A DNA stretch of 64,000 bases from Paenibacillus sp. NEAU-GSW1 (GCF_009737085.1 NZ_WOVL01000011.1:1-64000), one strand, 5' to 3'. Shown: positions 45,109 to 56,284, counted from the first letter of the stretch. Numbers and translations are program-made. The notes: generated from the sequence alone by a model not told the origin.

Positions 45109-46653
45109 CTAGTAATTTAGTCCTCTATATTGAATAGCTTCCGCTACATGCTCGGCTTCGATCTGCTCGCAGCCGCAAACGTCAGCGATCGTCCGGGAGA
45201 GACGAACAATTCGGTCGTGCGTCCGCATGCTGATTCCAAGCGCGTCCAGCGCATGATCGAGAAGACCGGCGGCATCACGTCGCAGCAGAATCGATCGGCG
45301 AAGCGGGATGCCGGTCAGTCGGCGGTTTGGATGAATGCCTTGCTCTTTATTTCTTTGCTGAGCCCGCGTTCTGGCGGCCAGCACCAGCTCTCGCATTTGC
45401 GCGGAGGTCAGCTTGTCCTCATGGGTGTCGTTGCAAGTTGCTTCTAGCGGCCGCGGAACTTCAAGCTGAATGTCGATGCGGTCAAGCAGAGGGCCGGATA
45501 GCCTTGAGCGGTACCTTGCAATTGTTTTATCGGTGCATGTACAACGCTTATCGTTCGTTTCATGTCCGGCGTAGCCGCATGGACACGGATTGTACGAAAC
45601 GGCGAGCATGAGCTCCGCCGGGAAATGGAAGACCGCTTTGGAACGCGCGATCGTAACGATTCCGTCTTCCAGCGGCTGTCGCAGCACCTCGAGCACCTGG
45701 CGAGAAAATTCAGGAAATTCGTCCAGATAGAGAACGCCGCGATGAGCGAGAGTGACTTCCCCAGGCTTCGGAACCGATCCTCCGCCGACAAGCCCTCCTG
45801 CGGAAATCGTATGATGGGGAGAGCGAAAGGGCGGAATCCGGATTAAACCCTGGGCATCGGTGGAAAGCTTGCCCGCCGCGCTGTATATTTTCGTCACTTC
45901 AAGCGCTTCCTCTTCCGCAAGCGGCGGCAGGATGCCGGGCAGCCTGCGTATCATCATCGTTTTTCCGGTTCCTGGAGGGCCGGAAAAGAGCACATTATGC
46001 CGTCCGGCGGCAGCAATAAGCAGCGCTCTCTTGGCTTGAGCCTGACCAATCACATCGCTGTAATCTCCGCAGCTAGGAATGAAGGACAGTAGATCTTCAT
46101 CATCTGTTGCGGGACGGTCATTGCCGGTGTCCCAACGAAGATGTTCCCAGTTGCGGCGATCGCGCAATTCATTTAGGTGCGTCAGTGCATACAGCTCCAT
46201 GCCAGCAATCCATTCGGCTTCCTTTACGTTTGCTATTGGGAGAAGCACCTTGCGGATGCCGCTTAGTTTAGCCTCCTCGACCATCGACAGCACTCCGGGA
46301 ACAGGTCTGAGCTGCCCGTTGAGCGACAGCTCGCCGATCAGCATAACATCTTCGAAGGGCTTGCCGTCTATTTGTCCGCTCGCGGTAAGAACGCCGGCAG
46401 CGAATGCGAGATCGAAAGCCGTTCCTTCCTTGCGCAAGTCGGCAGGAGCGAGATTAACGGTAATGCGATCCAGAGGAAAAACGAAGCCGCTGTTTTTAAT
46501 TGCAGCGCGGACTCGTTCGACCGATTCCCGCACAGCAGGGTCCGGGAGGCCGACTACATTTACTTGCGGGAGACCGCTTGATATATCAACTTCGACAGAA
46601 ATGCGCTTGCCTTCGACGCCGTGCACGCTGCTGCTTCTTATTAAACTGAACAT
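45109..46653 (-). CDS. comM: YifB/ComM family Mg-chelatase-like ATPase
   Basis: This AAA+ protein of 514 residues belongs to the ComM family; in Haemophilus and Vibrio ComM is a helicase that promotes branch migration during natural transformation. The N-terminus SSSVHGVEGKRISVEVDISS carries the Lon-like substrate domain; ATPase motifs are FSGPPGTGKTMMIRRLPG, VLYLDEFPEFSR, and CPCGYAGH with further Cys for metal. ATG 46653 is chosen because GGGGGTG lies 7-8 bases upstream; the frame is open for another 54 codons without homology. The ribosome site is part of a terminator-like hairpin. dprA lies in the same region. Confidence 0.93.
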   Translation of the reverse strand: MFSLIRSSSVHGVEGKRISVEVDISSGLPQVNVVGLPDPAVRESVERVRAAIKNSGFVFPLDRITVNLAPADLRKEGTAFDLAFAAGVLTASGQIDGKPFEDVMLIGELSLNGQLRPVPGVLSMVEEAKLSGIRKVLLPIANVKEAEWIAGMELYALTHLNELRDRRNWEHLRWDTGNDRPATDDEDLLSFIPSCGDYSDVIGQAQAKRALLIAAAGRHNVLFSGPPGTGKTMMIRRLPGILPPLAEEEALEVTKIYSAAGKLSTDAQGLIRIPPFRSPHHTISAGGLVGGGSVPKPGEVTLAHRGVLYLDEFPEFSRQVLEVLRQPLEDGIVTIARSKAVFHFPAELMLAVSYNPCPCGYAGHETNDKRCTCTDKTIARYRSRLSGPLLDRIDIQLEVPRPLEATCNDTHEDKLTSAQMRELVLAARTRAQQRNKEQGIHPNRRLTGIPLRRSILLRRDAAGLLDHALDALGISMRTHDRIVRLSRTIADVCGCEQIEAEHVAEAIQYRGLNY

Positions 46654-46690
46654 AAAAAAAGCACCCCCAATAAATGGATGAAGGTGCTTC
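46653..46690 (-). terminator. Terminator-like hairpin overlapping the comM ribosome binding site
   Basis: On the minus strand AAGCACC (46689-46683) pairs with GGTGCTT (46665-46659) around a 17-base loop, followed by seven T and then at once by the comM ATG. The SD GGGGGTG is in the 3' arm. It could attenuate transcription or mask the ribosome site. Confidence 0.65.
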
Positions 46691-46990
46691 CTTACAGTCC
46701 TGAATGGCCTTGAACTATTATTAATGCAATCATAGCGGGGACAACCAATATATGTCAATAGCGCGTTGGATCGGAACAGTAATAATCGTATATATTTCCT
46801 TAGACAAACGCACATAATATTCAGCGTGATTAGGGCTGTAAAGCTTGTCGTTTAATCTCATTTTGAGATGAAATCCATATCAAAAAACCGAAACTGGAAG
46901 GCTCGAAATCTCACAGGAAAGATGCTACAATAGTCAAGGATTGTGTACCTATGACTGAATTCAGTCTGTGAAATGGAGGATTTCAAACAA
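46654..46990. other. Divergent region between comM and sucC
   Basis: This 337-base region holds the hairpin described above, a small ATCTCA/TGAGAT dyad near 46855-46869 and the sucC promoter. No gene is seen in it. TATATT and other AT stretches near 46790 on the minus strand may serve comM. Confidence 0.5.
46903..46931 (+). promoter_or_regulatory. Sigma-A promoter of sucCD
   Basis: TCGAAA at 46903-46908, a 17-base spacer and TACAAT at 46926-46931, 60 bases before the sucC start. Confidence 0.7.
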
Positions 46991-48151
46991 ATGAATATCC
47001 ATGAGTATCAAGGCAAAGAGGTCCTGAAACAGTATGGTGTAGCTGTACCGGAAGGTAAAGTGGCATTCTCCGTTGATGAAGCGGTAGAAGCGGCGCAAGC
47101 GCTGGGTACTCCAGTCGTTGTCGTGAAAGCGCAAATTCATGCGGGCGGCCGCGGCAAAGCCGGCGGCGTTAAAGTAGCGAAAAACTTGGATGAGGTACGC
47201 GCTTATGCCAGCGAAATTTTGGGCAAAGTGCTCGTAACTCACCAAACCGGTCCTGAAGGCAAAGAAGTTAAGCGCTTGCTTATTGAGCAAGGCTGCGACA
47301 TTAAGAAAGAATACTACATCGGCGTAGTCGTTGACCGTGAAACGGGACGAGTCGTTATGATGGGTTCGGAAGAGGGCGGCACTGAAATTGAAGAAGTGGC
47401 CGCGCATTCCCCTGAGAAAATTTTCAAAGAAGTTATCGATCCTGCGATCGGTCTGCAAGTGTTCCAAGCTCGCAAACTCGCTTACGCAATAAACATTCCG
47501 GGCGAATTGGTCAATAAAGCGGTTAAATTCATGATCGCATTGTATACTGCATTCGTGGAAAAAGATTGCTCCATCGCCGAAATCAATCCGCTCGTCGTAA
47601 CTGGCGACGGCAACGTTATGGCGCTTGACGCGAAGCTGAACTTTGACTCCAACGCGCTGTACCGCCGCAAAGATATTGTTGCGCTGCGCGACCTGGAAGA
47701 AGAAGATGCGAAAGAAATCGAAGCTTCCAAATACGATCTGAGCTACATCGCGCTTGACGGCAACATCGGCTGTATGGTTAACGGCGCTGGTCTTGCAATG
47801 GCGACGATGGATATTATTAAATACTATGGCGGCGACCCTGCCAACTTCCTTGACGTTGGGGGCGGTGCTACGAAAGAGAAAGTTACTGAGGCTTTCAAAA
47901 TCATTTTGTCCGACGAGAACGTAAAAGGCATTTTCGTTAACATTTTCGGCGGTATTATGCGTTGCGACGTTATTGCCGAGGGCGTAATCGCTGCTGCGAA
48001 AGAGCTCGGTCTGGACCGTCCTCTCGTCGTTAGACTTGAAGGCACGAATGTCGAACTTGGCAAAAAAATGTTGAACGAATCGGGACTGAACATTGTTGCG
48101 GCGGACTCCATGGCAGACGGCGCGCAAAAAATTGTCGCTCTCGTGAAATAA
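46991..48151 (+). CDS. sucC: Succinate-CoA ligase, beta subunit
   Basis: SucC is the nucleotide-binding beta subunit of succinyl-CoA synthetase in the TCA cycle. The 386 residues start [17 protein letters not shown] and include [18 protein letters not shown] (ATP-grasp), AEINPLVV and [13 protein letters not shown], with [14 protein letters not shown] for the phosphate helix. ATG 46991 follows GGAGG; the upstream in-frame ATG is next to the site. It is 40 bases before sucD and has its own promoter. Confidence 0.97.
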   Translation: MNIHEYQGKEVLKQYGVAVPEGKVAFSVDEAVEAAQALGTPVVVVKAQIHAGGRGKAGGVKVAKNLDEVRAYASEILGKVLVTHQTGPEGKEVKRLLIEQGCDIKKEYYIGVVVDRETGRVVMMGSEEGGTEIEEVAAHSPEKIFKEVIDPAIGLQVFQARKLAYAINIPGELVNKAVKFMIALYTAFVEKDCSIAEINPLVVTGDGNVMALDAKLNFDSNALYRRKDIVALRDLEEEDAKEIEASKYDLSYIALDGNIGCMVNGAGLAMATMDIIKYYGGDPANFLDVGGGATKEKVTEAFKIILSDENVKGIFVNIFGGIMRCDVIAEGVIAAAKELGLDRPLVVRLEGTNVELGKKMLNESGLNIVAADSMADGAQKIVALVK

Positions 48152-48191
48152 GTACGCGTACGAGAATTCATTAACGGGGATGTGAAATTCG

Positions 48192-49127
48192 ATGAGCATT
48201 TTGGTCAATAAAGATACAAAAGTCATCACGCAAGGGATTACAGGCGCAACTGGTCTGTTCCATACTAAAGGCGCATTGGAATACGGCACGCAGATGGTAG
48301 GCGGCGTAACTCCAGGCAAAGGCGGAACGAACGTTGATATTACGCTTGACAACGGCTCCGTTGTTTCGCTTCCGGTATTCAACACGGTAGGACAAGCGGT
48401 TGCAGCTACAGGCGCGACAGCTTCGGTTATTTACGTACCTCCTGCATTTGCAGCTGACTCGATCATGGAAGCGGTAGACGCCGGCCTTGATCTTGTTATC
48501 TGTATTACAGAAGGCATTCCGGTTCTCGATATGGTTAAAGTAAAACGTTATATGGAAGGCAGCAAAACGACACTGATCGGACCAAACTGCCCAGGCGTTA
48601 TTACGCCAGATGAATGCAAAATCGGCATCATGCCGGGATACATCCATGCAAAAGGCCATGTTGGCGTCGTATCGCGCTCCGGAACGCTTACTTATGAAGC
48701 GGTTCATCAGTTGACGACTCGCGGCATCGGCCAATCGTCCGCAGTTGGTATCGGCGGCGACCCGGTTAAAGGCTCCGAGTTTATCGACATTTTGAGCCGT
48801 TTCAATGACGACCCTGAGACTTATGCGGTTATTATGATCGGTGAAATCGGTGGAACAGCGGAAGAAGAAGCTGCGAAGTGGGTTAAGGCTAACATGAAAA
48901 AGCCGGTTGTCGGCTTTATCGGCGGCGCAACTGCGCCTCCAGGAAAACGCATGGGCCATGCAGGCGCAATTATTTCCGGCGGCAAAGGTACTGCTGCTGA
49001 GAAAATTGAAACGCTTGAAGCTTGCGGTATCCGCGTAGCGCCAACGCCTTCCGATATGGGCTCGACGCTCGTTGCTGTTCTGGAAGAGCAAGGCCTGCTT
49101 GAAAAATGCACAAACGTAGCGAAATAA
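48192..49127 (+). CDS. sucD: Succinate-CoA ligase, alpha subunit
   Basis: SucD is the alpha subunit, binding CoA and carrying the phosphohistidine. The 311 residues show the CoA-binding [37 protein letters not shown] and the active His in [20 protein letters not shown]. The start after ACGGGGATG is normal. A strong terminator ends the sucCD transcript. Confidence 0.97.
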   Translation: MSILVNKDTKVITQGITGATGLFHTKGALEYGTQMVGGVTPGKGGTNVDITLDNGSVVSLPVFNTVGQAVAATGATASVIYVPPAFAADSIMEAVDAGLDLVICITEGIPVLDMVKVKRYMEGSKTTLIGPNCPGVITPDECKIGIMPGYIHAKGHVGVVSRSGTLTYEAVHQLTTRGIGQSSAVGIGGDPVKGSEFIDILSRFNDDPETYAVIMIGEIGGTAEEEAAKWVKANMKKPVVGFIGGATAPPGKRMGHAGAIISGGKGTAAEKIETLEACGIRVAPTPSDMGSTLVAVLEEQGLLEKCTNVAK

Positions 49128-49161
49128 CTGTCGCTTCAATTGCATAGCAAGATCTAAAGGT

Positions 49162-49208
49162 AAGCAACCTTTCAATTCCCCTCAAGGGGTTTGAAAGGTT
49201 GCTTTTTT
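49162..49208 (+). terminator. Terminator of sucCD
   Basis: AAGCAACCTTTCAA and TTGAAAGGTTGCTT form a perfect 14-bp stem with an inner CCCC/GGGG stem, followed by seven T. This is the longest stem-loop terminator in the window. Confidence 0.95.
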
Positions 49209-49305
49209 TATGTCATAATACAGGGCGACTTGCATTCTTATTCGCAGTAACGCAAAATAGGTAAGAATGCTAGCCGTTCCTCGACAAGGGAGAGGGATGG
49301 TTCAA

Positions 49306-50439
49306 ATGATGACAGCTGAACGAACGATGGCCAAAAATTTAATGGTTGCCCTGCATGAGTTGCCGGGTGTTGGCTGGCATACGCTTCAGAAAGCGGCAGC
49401 GCATCAGCTATGGCGGGATCCGCAAACGTTATATAAGGAGCAAACTTGGCTGGATGCCGGATTTCAGCCTGCGCAAGCGCGCAAGTCTGCAGAACGGATG
49501 CTGCAGCTGACAAACGGAGCGGAGCATCCGAACGAGAAGGCAAAGAGCATTGGCGCGACAATCGTTACGCCTTTTGACGAAGTCTATCCGGAACGGCTGC
49601 GTCAAATGCCTCAGCCGCCATGGGTGCTTTACGCAATCGGCAGACTTGAATTGTTGAATAGGCCCTCAATAGCAATCGTTGGCACACGAAATCCGACGGC
49701 TTATGGGCGGCATACGGCGTCGTTAATGGCTCGCCAATTGGCGGAGCGGGGTTTGACCATAGTAAGCGGTTTGGCTCGCGGAATCGACAGCCAGGCGCAT
49801 GAGGCAGCCCTTCATGAAGCAGGCGGGACGATCGCCGTACTTGCAAGTGCTGTAAATTGTTGTTATCCTTCTGAGAATAGGAAGCTTTACAGCCAAATCC
49901 AAGAGTTTGGGTTACTGCTTTCGGAAGCTCCGATCGGCGCAAAGCTGCATCCAGGGATGTTTCCTTTGCGCAATCGTATTATCGCGGGTCTCACGCTAGG
50001 GACGCTGGTTGTCGAAGCGGCGCAAAGCAGCGGATCGCTAATTACAGCCGATCAAGCCGTTGAGATGTCCAGGGAAGTATTTGCGATACCGGGTCCGATC
50101 AATTCTCCCAAAAGCGAAGGGGCGAATGAGCTGATCGGAAAAGGCGCAAAGCTTGTAAGCCGCGCGTCACATATAATAGAAGAATTTCCTTGGCTGACCG
50201 CTGCGCTGGATCGCGATACAGCCGAGAAAACGGCAGTCTCGCATCGGTCAGCGGGCAATGGAGAGCTTAGCCGCGATGAGCTTAAAGTCATCGAGCTGCT
50301 GCAGGATAAACCGATGACGATGAATGAACTGCATCAGCGCACTGCATTCCCGTTTGGACATTTGAGCGCACTTCTGATAAATTTATGTATAAAACGGAAA
50401 ATCGCAGAGCAACCAGGATCACTTTATATAGTAATGTAA
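49306..50439 (+). CDS. dprA: DNA processing protein DprA
   Basis: DprA binds incoming single-stranded DNA during transformation and loads RecA. The 377 residues have an N-terminal SAM-like helical part, the Rossmann domain with SIAIVGTRNPTAYGRHTA, TIVSGLARGIDSQAHEAAL and FPLRNRIIAGL, VVEAAQSSGSLITADQA, and a C-terminal winged helix (about 320-377). I chose ATG 49306 for spacing to GGGAGAGGG; ATG 49297 abuts it. topA follows after 25 bases. With comM nearby this suggests capacity for competence. Confidence 0.93.
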   Translation: MMTAERTMAKNLMVALHELPGVGWHTLQKAAAHQLWRDPQTLYKEQTWLDAGFQPAQARKSAERMLQLTNGAEHPNEKAKSIGATIVTPFDEVYPERLRQMPQPPWVLYAIGRLELLNRPSIAIVGTRNPTAYGRHTASLMARQLAERGLTIVSGLARGIDSQAHEAALHEAGGTIAVLASAVNCCYPSENRKLYSQIQEFGLLLSEAPIGAKLHPGMFPLRNRIIAGLTLGTLVVEAAQSSGSLITADQAVEMSREVFAIPGPINSPKSEGANELIGKGAKLVSRASHIIEEFPWLTAALDRDTAEKTAVSHRSAGNGELSRDELKVIELLQDKPMTMNELHQRTAFPFGHLSALLINLCIKRKIAEQPGSLYIVM

Positions 50440-50464
50440 CAAGCAGTGGAGAGGGGGCGCCTAA

Positions 50465-52561
50465 ATGGCAGATTCACTCGTAATCGTAGAATCACCGGCC
50501 AAAGCAAAAACAATCGGCAAATATTTAGGCAGCAAGTATATCGTAAAAGCGTCGATGGGTCATATTCGCGATTTGCCTAAAAGTCAAATCGGCGTCGAGG
50601 TTGAGAAAGATTTTCAACCGAAATATATAACGATACGCGGAAAAGGCAACGTCCTGAAGGAATTAAAGGACGCCAGCAAAAAAGTTAAAAACGTCTATCT
50701 CGCAGCCGACCCCGATCGCGAAGGAGAGGCGATCGCTTGGCATTTGGCGCATTACTTGGAGCTTGACGAGACGGAAACCTGCCGAGTCGTATTTAATGAA
50801 ATTACGAAGCAAGCCGTTAAGGATGCGTTTAAGACACCGCGCAAAATCAATATGGATTTGGTTAATGCGCAGCAAGCAAGGCGGATACTTGACCGGCTTG
50901 TAGGCTATAAGATTAGTCCTTTGCTATGGAAAAAGGTGAAAAAGGGACTGTCCGCCGGACGCGTACAATCGGTTTGCGTCAAATTGATTATTGATCGCGA
51001 GAACGAGATTGACGCATTTATTCCCGAAGAATATTGGTCGATTACGGCAAAGCTGACGCAGCAAGGCGTTCCGTTTGAAGCGAAATATATTTCAATCGGC
51101 GGAGAGAAGCGGGAGCTCGGCAACGAGCAGGAAATGCAAGCGGTATTGAATGCGATGTCAGGAAGCAGCTTCAACGTATCTGAAGTGAAAGAGAAGGAGC
51201 GTCTTCGCAATCCTGCACCGCCGTTTATTACGAGCTCGCTGCAGCAGGAAGCGGCGCGCAAATTAGGCTTCCGCGCTTCAAAGACGATGTCGGTTGCTCA
51301 GCAGCTGTATGAAGGCGTAGAGCTTGGCAAAGAAGGCACTGTCGGTTTGATTACATATATGAGAACCGATTCAACCCGGATTTCGCCGGTAGCGCAAGAA
51401 GAAGCGAAAGAATACATTACGGGCAAATACGGCGCAACGTATGTGCCGGATCAGCCGCGTATTTATACGAAGAAGAACAGCAATGCGCAGGATGCGCATG
51501 AAGCGATTCGGCCAACTTCGGTGCTGCGGGATCCGGAATCGATGAAGCCGTTTCTTAGCCGCGACCAATTGAGGCTCTACAAACTCGTTTGGGAACGCTT
51601 TGTCTCGAGTCAAATGTCTTCAGCCGTGCTCGATACGATGACAGTGGATCTAGTGTCCGGCGACGTTGTTTTCCGGGCGAACGGCTCCAAAGTTAAGTTT
51701 GCCGGTTTCATGAAGGTTTACGTAGAAGGCAATGACGACGGCGCGGAAGAGGAACATAAGTTTTTGCCTCCATTCGCCGTTGGAGACGTTGTGAAGTCCG
51801 AATCGATTGAGCCGAAGCAGCATTTTACTCAACCGCCGCCGCGTTATTCGGAAGCCAGACTTGTTCGAACGCTTGAGGAGCTCGGAATCGGGCGGCCGAG
51901 TACGTATGCGCCGACGCTGGAGACTATTCAGAAACGCGGATATGTGGCGATCGAGGAAAAGAAATTTATACCGACGGAGCTTGGAGACTTAGTCATCCAG
52001 CTGATGGAGGAATTTTTCCCGGAAATATTGGATGCTGAGTTTACGGCCCATATGGAAGGCGATCTTGACCATGTAGAAGAAGGCAGTCAGGATTGGGTGA
52101 AGGTGCTGGCATCCTTCTATGAATCTTTCGAGAAACGGCTTGAAGTAGCGGAAGAGGAAATGAAGGAAATTGAAATTCAAGATGAAGTGTCCGATGAGGT
52201 ATGCGAGAAGTGCGGACGCCATATGGTATATAAGATGGGCCGTTTCGGTAAATTTTTGGCGTGCTCCGGATTTCCGGACTGCCGAAATACGAAGCCGATC
52301 GTTAAAGATATTGGCGTAACCTGCCCTAAGTGCAATAACGGTAAAATTATCGAGCGCCGAAGCAAAAAAGGACGTATTTTCTATGGCTGCGATACGTATC
52401 CGACTTGCGACTACGTTTCCTGGGATAAGCCAACCGGAAAGCCATGTCCGAAATGCGAGACGATGCTGGTCGAGAAACGAAACAGAAGCGGCGTAAAGCT
52501 GCAATGCCCGTCCTGTGATTTCTCTGAAGAAGTAGAGGAAGACGAACAAGAACAAGCATAA
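50465..52561 (+). CDS. topA: DNA topoisomerase I
   Basis: TopA relaxes negative supercoils. The 698 residues include the TOPRIM domain ([33 protein letters not shown]), the catalytic Tyr in [15 protein letters not shown], and three C-terminal C4 zinc ribbons starting [20 protein letters not shown] and [10 protein letters not shown]. The acidic C-terminus [11 protein letters not shown] is usual. Start after GGAGAGGGGGC. dprA is its partner in the same transcript. Confidence 0.97.
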   Translation: MADSLVIVESPAKAKTIGKYLGSKYIVKASMGHIRDLPKSQIGVEVEKDFQPKYITIRGKGNVLKELKDASKKVKNVYLAADPDREGEAIAWHLAHYLELDETETCRVVFNEITKQAVKDAFKTPRKINMDLVNAQQARRILDRLVGYKISPLLWKKVKKGLSAGRVQSVCVKLIIDRENEIDAFIPEEYWSITAKLTQQGVPFEAKYISIGGEKRELGNEQEMQAVLNAMSGSSFNVSEVKEKERLRNPAPPFITSSLQQEAARKLGFRASKTMSVAQQLYEGVELGKEGTVGLITYMRTDSTRISPVAQEEAKEYITGKYGATYVPDQPRIYTKKNSNAQDAHEAIRPTSVLRDPESMKPFLSRDQLRLYKLVWERFVSSQMSSAVLDTMTVDLVSGDVVFRANGSKVKFAGFMKVYVEGNDDGAEEEHKFLPPFAVGDVVKSESIEPKQHFTQPPPRYSEARLVRTLEELGIGRPSTYAPTLETIQKRGYVAIEEKKFIPTELGDLVIQLMEEFFPEILDAEFTAHMEGDLDHVEEGSQDWVKVLASFYESFEKRLEVAEEEMKEIEIQDEVSDEVCEKCGRHMVYKMGRFGKFLACSGFPDCRNTKPIVKDIGVTCPKCNNGKIIERRSKKGRIFYGCDTYPTCDYVSWDKPTGKPCPKCETMLVEKRNRSGVKLQCPSCDFSEEVEEDEQEQA

Positions 52562-52581
52562 GCGTCAGCGCTGCGCCAATA

Positions 52582-52604
52582 GTCCTCCCCTCGCGGGGAG
52601 GACA
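52582..52604 (+). terminator. GC-rich hairpin after topA
   Basis: GTCCTCCCC and GGGGAGGAC form a perfect 9-bp stem with a TCGC loop. No T-run follows at once (AACTGTGTTTTA), so it may be an mRNA 3' stabiliser or a weak terminator. Confidence 0.55.
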
Positions 52605-52688
52605 ACTGTGTTTTATCGCGGTTTAACAGTGAAAATGCATCAATCCAGCAAAGAATAACGTTTCATCCCAATATTGGAGGTACTAACA

Positions 52689-54026
52689 TTGTCGCAACAA
52701 CAACAGAAAGTTACAGTAATCGGAGCAGGCCTGGCAGGCAGCGAGGCTGCTTGGCAAATTGCAGCGCAAGGGGTTCCAGTCGTTCTCTATGAGATGCGTC
52801 CGGAGACGAAAACGCCGGCTCATCATACGAATAATTTTGCCGAACTCGTTTGCAGCAACAGCCTTCGCGCCAACGGTCTTGCGAATGCAGTCGGCGTGCT
52901 GAAAGAAGAAATGCGCCGTTTGGATTCGCTTATTCTTGGCAGCGCTGACCGTAATGCGGTGCCGGCGGGCGGCGCGCTAGCTGTTGATCGCGACGGCTTC
53001 TCTGGCGAAGTAACCCGCTTGCTTCATGAGCATCCGCTTGTAGAAGTGCGCAATGAAGAAGTGAAAGAAATTCCGCAAGACGGTATTGTCGTTATTGCAA
53101 CGGGCCCGCTGACTTCGCCGTCACTTTCGCAGCAAATTCGCGAACTGCTTGGCGAAGAATATTTTTATTTCTATGACGCAGCTGCTCCGATCATCGAGAA
53201 AGACTCGATCGATATGAGCAAAGTTTATCTTGCGTCCCGTTATGATAAAGGCGAAGCCGCATACTTAAACTGTCCGATGACAGAAGAAGAATTTAATATT
53301 TTCCATGAAGCGCTGACGACCGCAGAAAAAGCGGAACTTAAAGAATTCGAGAAGGAAGTGTACTTCGAGGGCTGCATGCCGATCGAGGTTATGGCAAGCC
53401 GCGGCAAGCAGACGGTATTGTTCGGCCCGATGAAACCTGTCGGCCTCGTCAATCCGCATACAGGGAAACTGCCGCATGCTGTTATCCAGCTGCGCCAAGA
53501 CAATGCTGCAGGCACGCTCTATAACATGGTTGGCTTCCAGACGCATTTGAAGTGGGGCGAACAGAAACGCGTATTCTCGCTCATCCCGGGTCTTGAAAAT
53601 GCTGAGTTTGTCCGTTATGGCGTTATGCACCGGAACACGTTCATTAACTCGCCGAGCATGCTTAAGTCGACATACCAGCTGAAAAACCGTGAAAATCTGT
53701 TTTTTGCCGGCCAAATGACTGGCGTGGAAGGTTATGTGGAATCCGCAGCGTCCGGCCTGATTGCCGGCTTTAATGCGGGCCGTCTTGCACGCGGACTGGA
53801 ACCGCTTGTTCTTCCTGCGGACACAACGCTTGGAAGCATGGCGAATTATATAACGACGGCAGATTTTAAACATTTTCAGCCGATGAACGCGAACTTCGGG
53901 CTTTTCCCGCCGCTTGAGAACCGCATTCGCAACAAGAAAGAGAAGAACGAAGCGATTGCGAATCGCGCGCTGGAAGGAATTGAACAATTTAAACGGGAAC
54001 ATTTCGATCATTTAGCCGTAAAGTAA
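52689..54026 (+). CDS. trmFO: tRNA (uracil54-C5)-methyltransferase TrmFO
   Basis: TrmFO (Gid) is the folate/FAD-dependent enzyme that makes m5U54 in tRNA of Gram-positives. The 445 residues contain the FAD-binding [50 protein letters not shown] (with conserved Cys), [18 protein letters not shown] and [17 protein letters not shown]. The TTG at 52689 lies 8-9 bases after TTGGAGG; an in-frame start at 52674 is inside that site. It is followed by 258 bases before hslV, where xerC is expected from the Bacillus order. Confidence 0.95.
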   Translation: MSQQQQKVTVIGAGLAGSEAAWQIAAQGVPVVLYEMRPETKTPAHHTNNFAELVCSNSLRANGLANAVGVLKEEMRRLDSLILGSADRNAVPAGGALAVDRDGFSGEVTRLLHEHPLVEVRNEEVKEIPQDGIVVIATGPLTSPSLSQQIRELLGEEYFYFYDAAAPIIEKDSIDMSKVYLASRYDKGEAAYLNCPMTEEEFNIFHEALTTAEKAELKEFEKEVYFEGCMPIEVMASRGKQTVLFGPMKPVGLVNPHTGKLPHAVIQLRQDNAAGTLYNMVGFQTHLKWGEQKRVFSLIPGLENAEFVRYGVMHRNTFINSPSMLKSTYQLKNRENLFFAGQMTGVEGYVESAASGLIAGFNAGRLARGLEPLVLPADTTLGSMANYITTADFKHFQPMNANFGLFPPLENRIRNKKEKNEAIANRALEGIEQFKREHFDHLAVK

Positions 54027-54284
54027 ACTGTTGGTCATCAATATGAAAATGGCTAGAAAGATAAACGCATGAAACAAAGAATTGAGGATGAGGCACGGAG
54101 AGAATGATTGAGCTGGAGGAGCGGAGCGTTCGCCTTAGTATTCGGATTTTTACCACTTTGGAGGTATTCAATAAAAAATCGGAAAACAACAGCGACCGGA
54201 AGTCCAATCATTCTCGTAGTGTCCGATACATCTGAAACAATTCATCATTCGTGAGGCTTTCGATAGTCGATGGAGGTGCGGAGA
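54027..54284. other. Intergenic region in the usual place of xerC/codV
   Basis: These 258 bases between trmFO and hslV contain no tyrosine-recombinase motif in any frame that I can read. GGAGGTGCGGAGA before 54285 is the hslV ribosome site. TTTACC and similar AT-rich spots are present, but no firm promoter was placed. Confidence 0.5.
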
Positions 54285-54833
54285 ATGGAAATGGAATTTC
54301 ATGCAACGACGATATGCGCCGTACGGCATAACGGGAAAGGCGCCATCGCTGGCGACGGACAGGTAACATTCGGCAACAGCGTCGTGATGAAAAATAAAGC
54401 GAAAAAGGTACGCAGGCTGTACCGAGGACAGGTTATCGCCGGTTTCGCTGGCTCCGTTGCCGACGCTATTACATTGTTCGAGAAGTTTGAAGCTAAGCTG
54501 GAGGAGCATCACGGCAACTTGCAGCGCGCAGCGGTAGAACTGGCCAAAGATTGGCGTTCGGATCGCATTTTGCGCAAGCTGGAAGCGCTCATGCTGGTGA
54601 TGGACCAGACTGGACTGCTGCTAATTTCCGGCAACGGTGAAATTATCGAACCGGATGACGGCATTCTGGCAATCGGCTCTGGCGGCAATTATGCGCTGTC
54701 GGCAGCGAGAGCGCTGCAAAAGCATGCGCCGCAAATGACGGCGAAGGAAATGGCTTTGGCCTCATTAGAAGTGGCAGCTGATATTTGCGTATATACGAAT
54801 CACAATATTATTGTTGAAGAAATCGGTTCATAG
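54285..54833 (+). CDS. hslV: ATP-dependent protease subunit HslV (ClpQ)
   Basis: HslV is the peptidase ring of the HslUV (ClpYQ) protease. The 182 residues show [20 protein letters not shown], then [20 protein letters not shown] and [16 protein letters not shown]. subtilis ClpQ starts MSS-FHATTI and uses an N-terminal Ser; here MEME precedes FHATTI, so that Ser is absent and the Thr-Thr pair aligned with E. coli Thr1 is the likely nucleophile after processing. ATG 54285 follows GGAGGTGCGGAG. It is 16 bases before hslU. Confidence 0.94.
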   Translation: MEMEFHATTICAVRHNGKGAIAGDGQVTFGNSVVMKNKAKKVRRLYRGQVIAGFAGSVADAITLFEKFEAKLEEHHGNLQRAAVELAKDWRSDRILRKLEALMLVMDQTGLLLISGNGEIIEPDDGILAIGSGGNYALSAARALQKHAPQMTAKEMALASLEVAADICVYTNHNIIVEEIGS

Positions 54834-54849
54834 AGCGGAGGAGATTAAG

Positions 54850-56250
54850 ATGACGAATGAAGCGTTGACACCCCGTCAGATTGTTGCCGAGCTGGATAAA
54901 TATATCGTTGGTCAGAAGCTGGCAAAGCGCTCCGTAGCGATCGCGCTGCGCAACCGTTATCGGAGAAGCAAGCTGGATGAAAATCTTCGCGATGAAATCG
55001 TACCGAAAAATATATTGATGATTGGACCGACTGGCGTCGGCAAAACGGAAATTGCCCGCAGGCTGGCGAAGCTTGTCAAAGCGCCGTTCGTCAAGCTGGA
55101 AGCGACGAAATTTACCGAGGTCGGCTATGTCGGCCGCGACGTAGAATCGATGGTCAGGGATTTGATTGAAACTGCGATTCGAATGGTAAAGGCGGAACGC
55201 ACAGAGCAAGTCAAAGACAAAGCGGAGAAGCAGGCGAATGAACGTCTTGTTTCGTTGTTAGTTCCGTCTAAACAAAAGGAAAAGGCGGGCAAAAATCCGT
55301 TTGAAATGCTTTTTGGCAATCAAAGCCAAACGAAAGAGCCGGTAGAAGAACCGGAGCAGGATCAGACGATCATTACGAAACGTTCGCAGGCGAAAGAAGA
55401 TTTGGCTGCTGGCAAGCTTGAAAACGAAGTCGTTGAAGTCGAAGTGGAGGACGCGACTCCGAATATGCTCGACATGCTGGGCGGTCAAGGACCTGAAGGC
55501 ATGGGCATGAATATGCAGGAACTGTTTGGCCAGCTTCTGCCAAAGAAAACGAAGAAGCGGAAGCTGCCGATCAAAGAAGCGCGCAAAATATTGATTCAAG
55601 AAGAAGCGAACAAATTGATCAATATGGATGAAGTTATCGCGGAGTCGGTGACGAGAGCCGAACAGTCTGGTATTATTTTTATTGATGAAATCGACAAAAT
55701 CGCAAGTCCTTCGCGCGGTTCGGGTCCGGATGTATCCCGAGAGGGCGTGCAGCGCGACATCTTGCCGATCGTTGAGGGCTCTACGGTCATGACAAAATAC
55801 GGTCCGGTCAAAACGGACTACATTTTGTTCATCGCTGCAGGCGCATTCCACGTTTCAAAGCCTTCGGATTTGATTCCGGAACTTCAAGGGCGTTTTCCGA
55901 TTCGTGTCGAGCTGACTTCGCTCAGCTTGGACGACTTTGTCAGCATTTTGAAAGAGCCTAAAAATGCGTTGACGAAGCAGTATGCGGCATTGCTGCAAAC
56001 AGAGGGTATTGCGATTGAATTTTCGGACGATGCGATAAAGGAAATTGCTTCAATCGCGGCGGACGTCAACCGCAACACCGAAAATATTGGCGCTCGCAGG
56101 CTGCATACGATTCTGGAGAAGCTGCTGGAGGATCTCTCGTTTGAGGCTCCAGACATCACGCTTGATCAGATGACGATTACTCCCGAATATGTTCGCGAGA
56201 AAGTCGGAGGCATTGCGCAAAATCGCGATTTGAGTCAATATATATTGTAG
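54850..56250 (+). CDS. hslU: ATP-dependent protease ATPase HslU (ClpY)
   Basis: HslU is the AAA+ unfoldase that feeds HslV. The 466 residues begin [17 protein letters not shown], with Walker [20 protein letters not shown], the pore-loop region [15 protein letters not shown], an inserted I domain (about 110-225), Walker [13 protein letters not shown] and the C-terminal RDLSQYIL that docks on HslV. ATG 54850 follows GGAGGAG. It is 34 bases before codY, as in B. subtilis. Confidence 0.96.
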   Translation: MTNEALTPRQIVAELDKYIVGQKLAKRSVAIALRNRYRRSKLDENLRDEIVPKNILMIGPTGVGKTEIARRLAKLVKAPFVKLEATKFTEVGYVGRDVESMVRDLIETAIRMVKAERTEQVKDKAEKQANERLVSLLVPSKQKEKAGKNPFEMLFGNQSQTKEPVEEPEQDQTIITKRSQAKEDLAAGKLENEVVEVEVEDATPNMLDMLGGQGPEGMGMNMQELFGQLLPKKTKKRKLPIKEARKILIQEEANKLINMDEVIAESVTRAEQSGIIFIDEIDKIASPSRGSGPDVSREGVQRDILPIVEGSTVMTKYGPVKTDYILFIAAGAFHVSKPSDLIPELQGRFPIRVELTSLSLDDFVSILKEPKNALTKQYAALLQTEGIAIEFSDDAIKEIASIAADVNRNTENIGARRLHTILEKLLEDLSFEAPDITLDQMTITPEYVREKVGGIAQNRDLSQYIL

Positions 56251-56284
56251 TTGGCATTTGGTATGAGTTTTGGGAGGCAGTAGC

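Noticed and set aside
46961..48385. 474-codon minus-strand frame
   Set aside because: It is the antisense shadow of sucC and part of sucD; the plus strand has complete enzyme motifs and ribosome sites.
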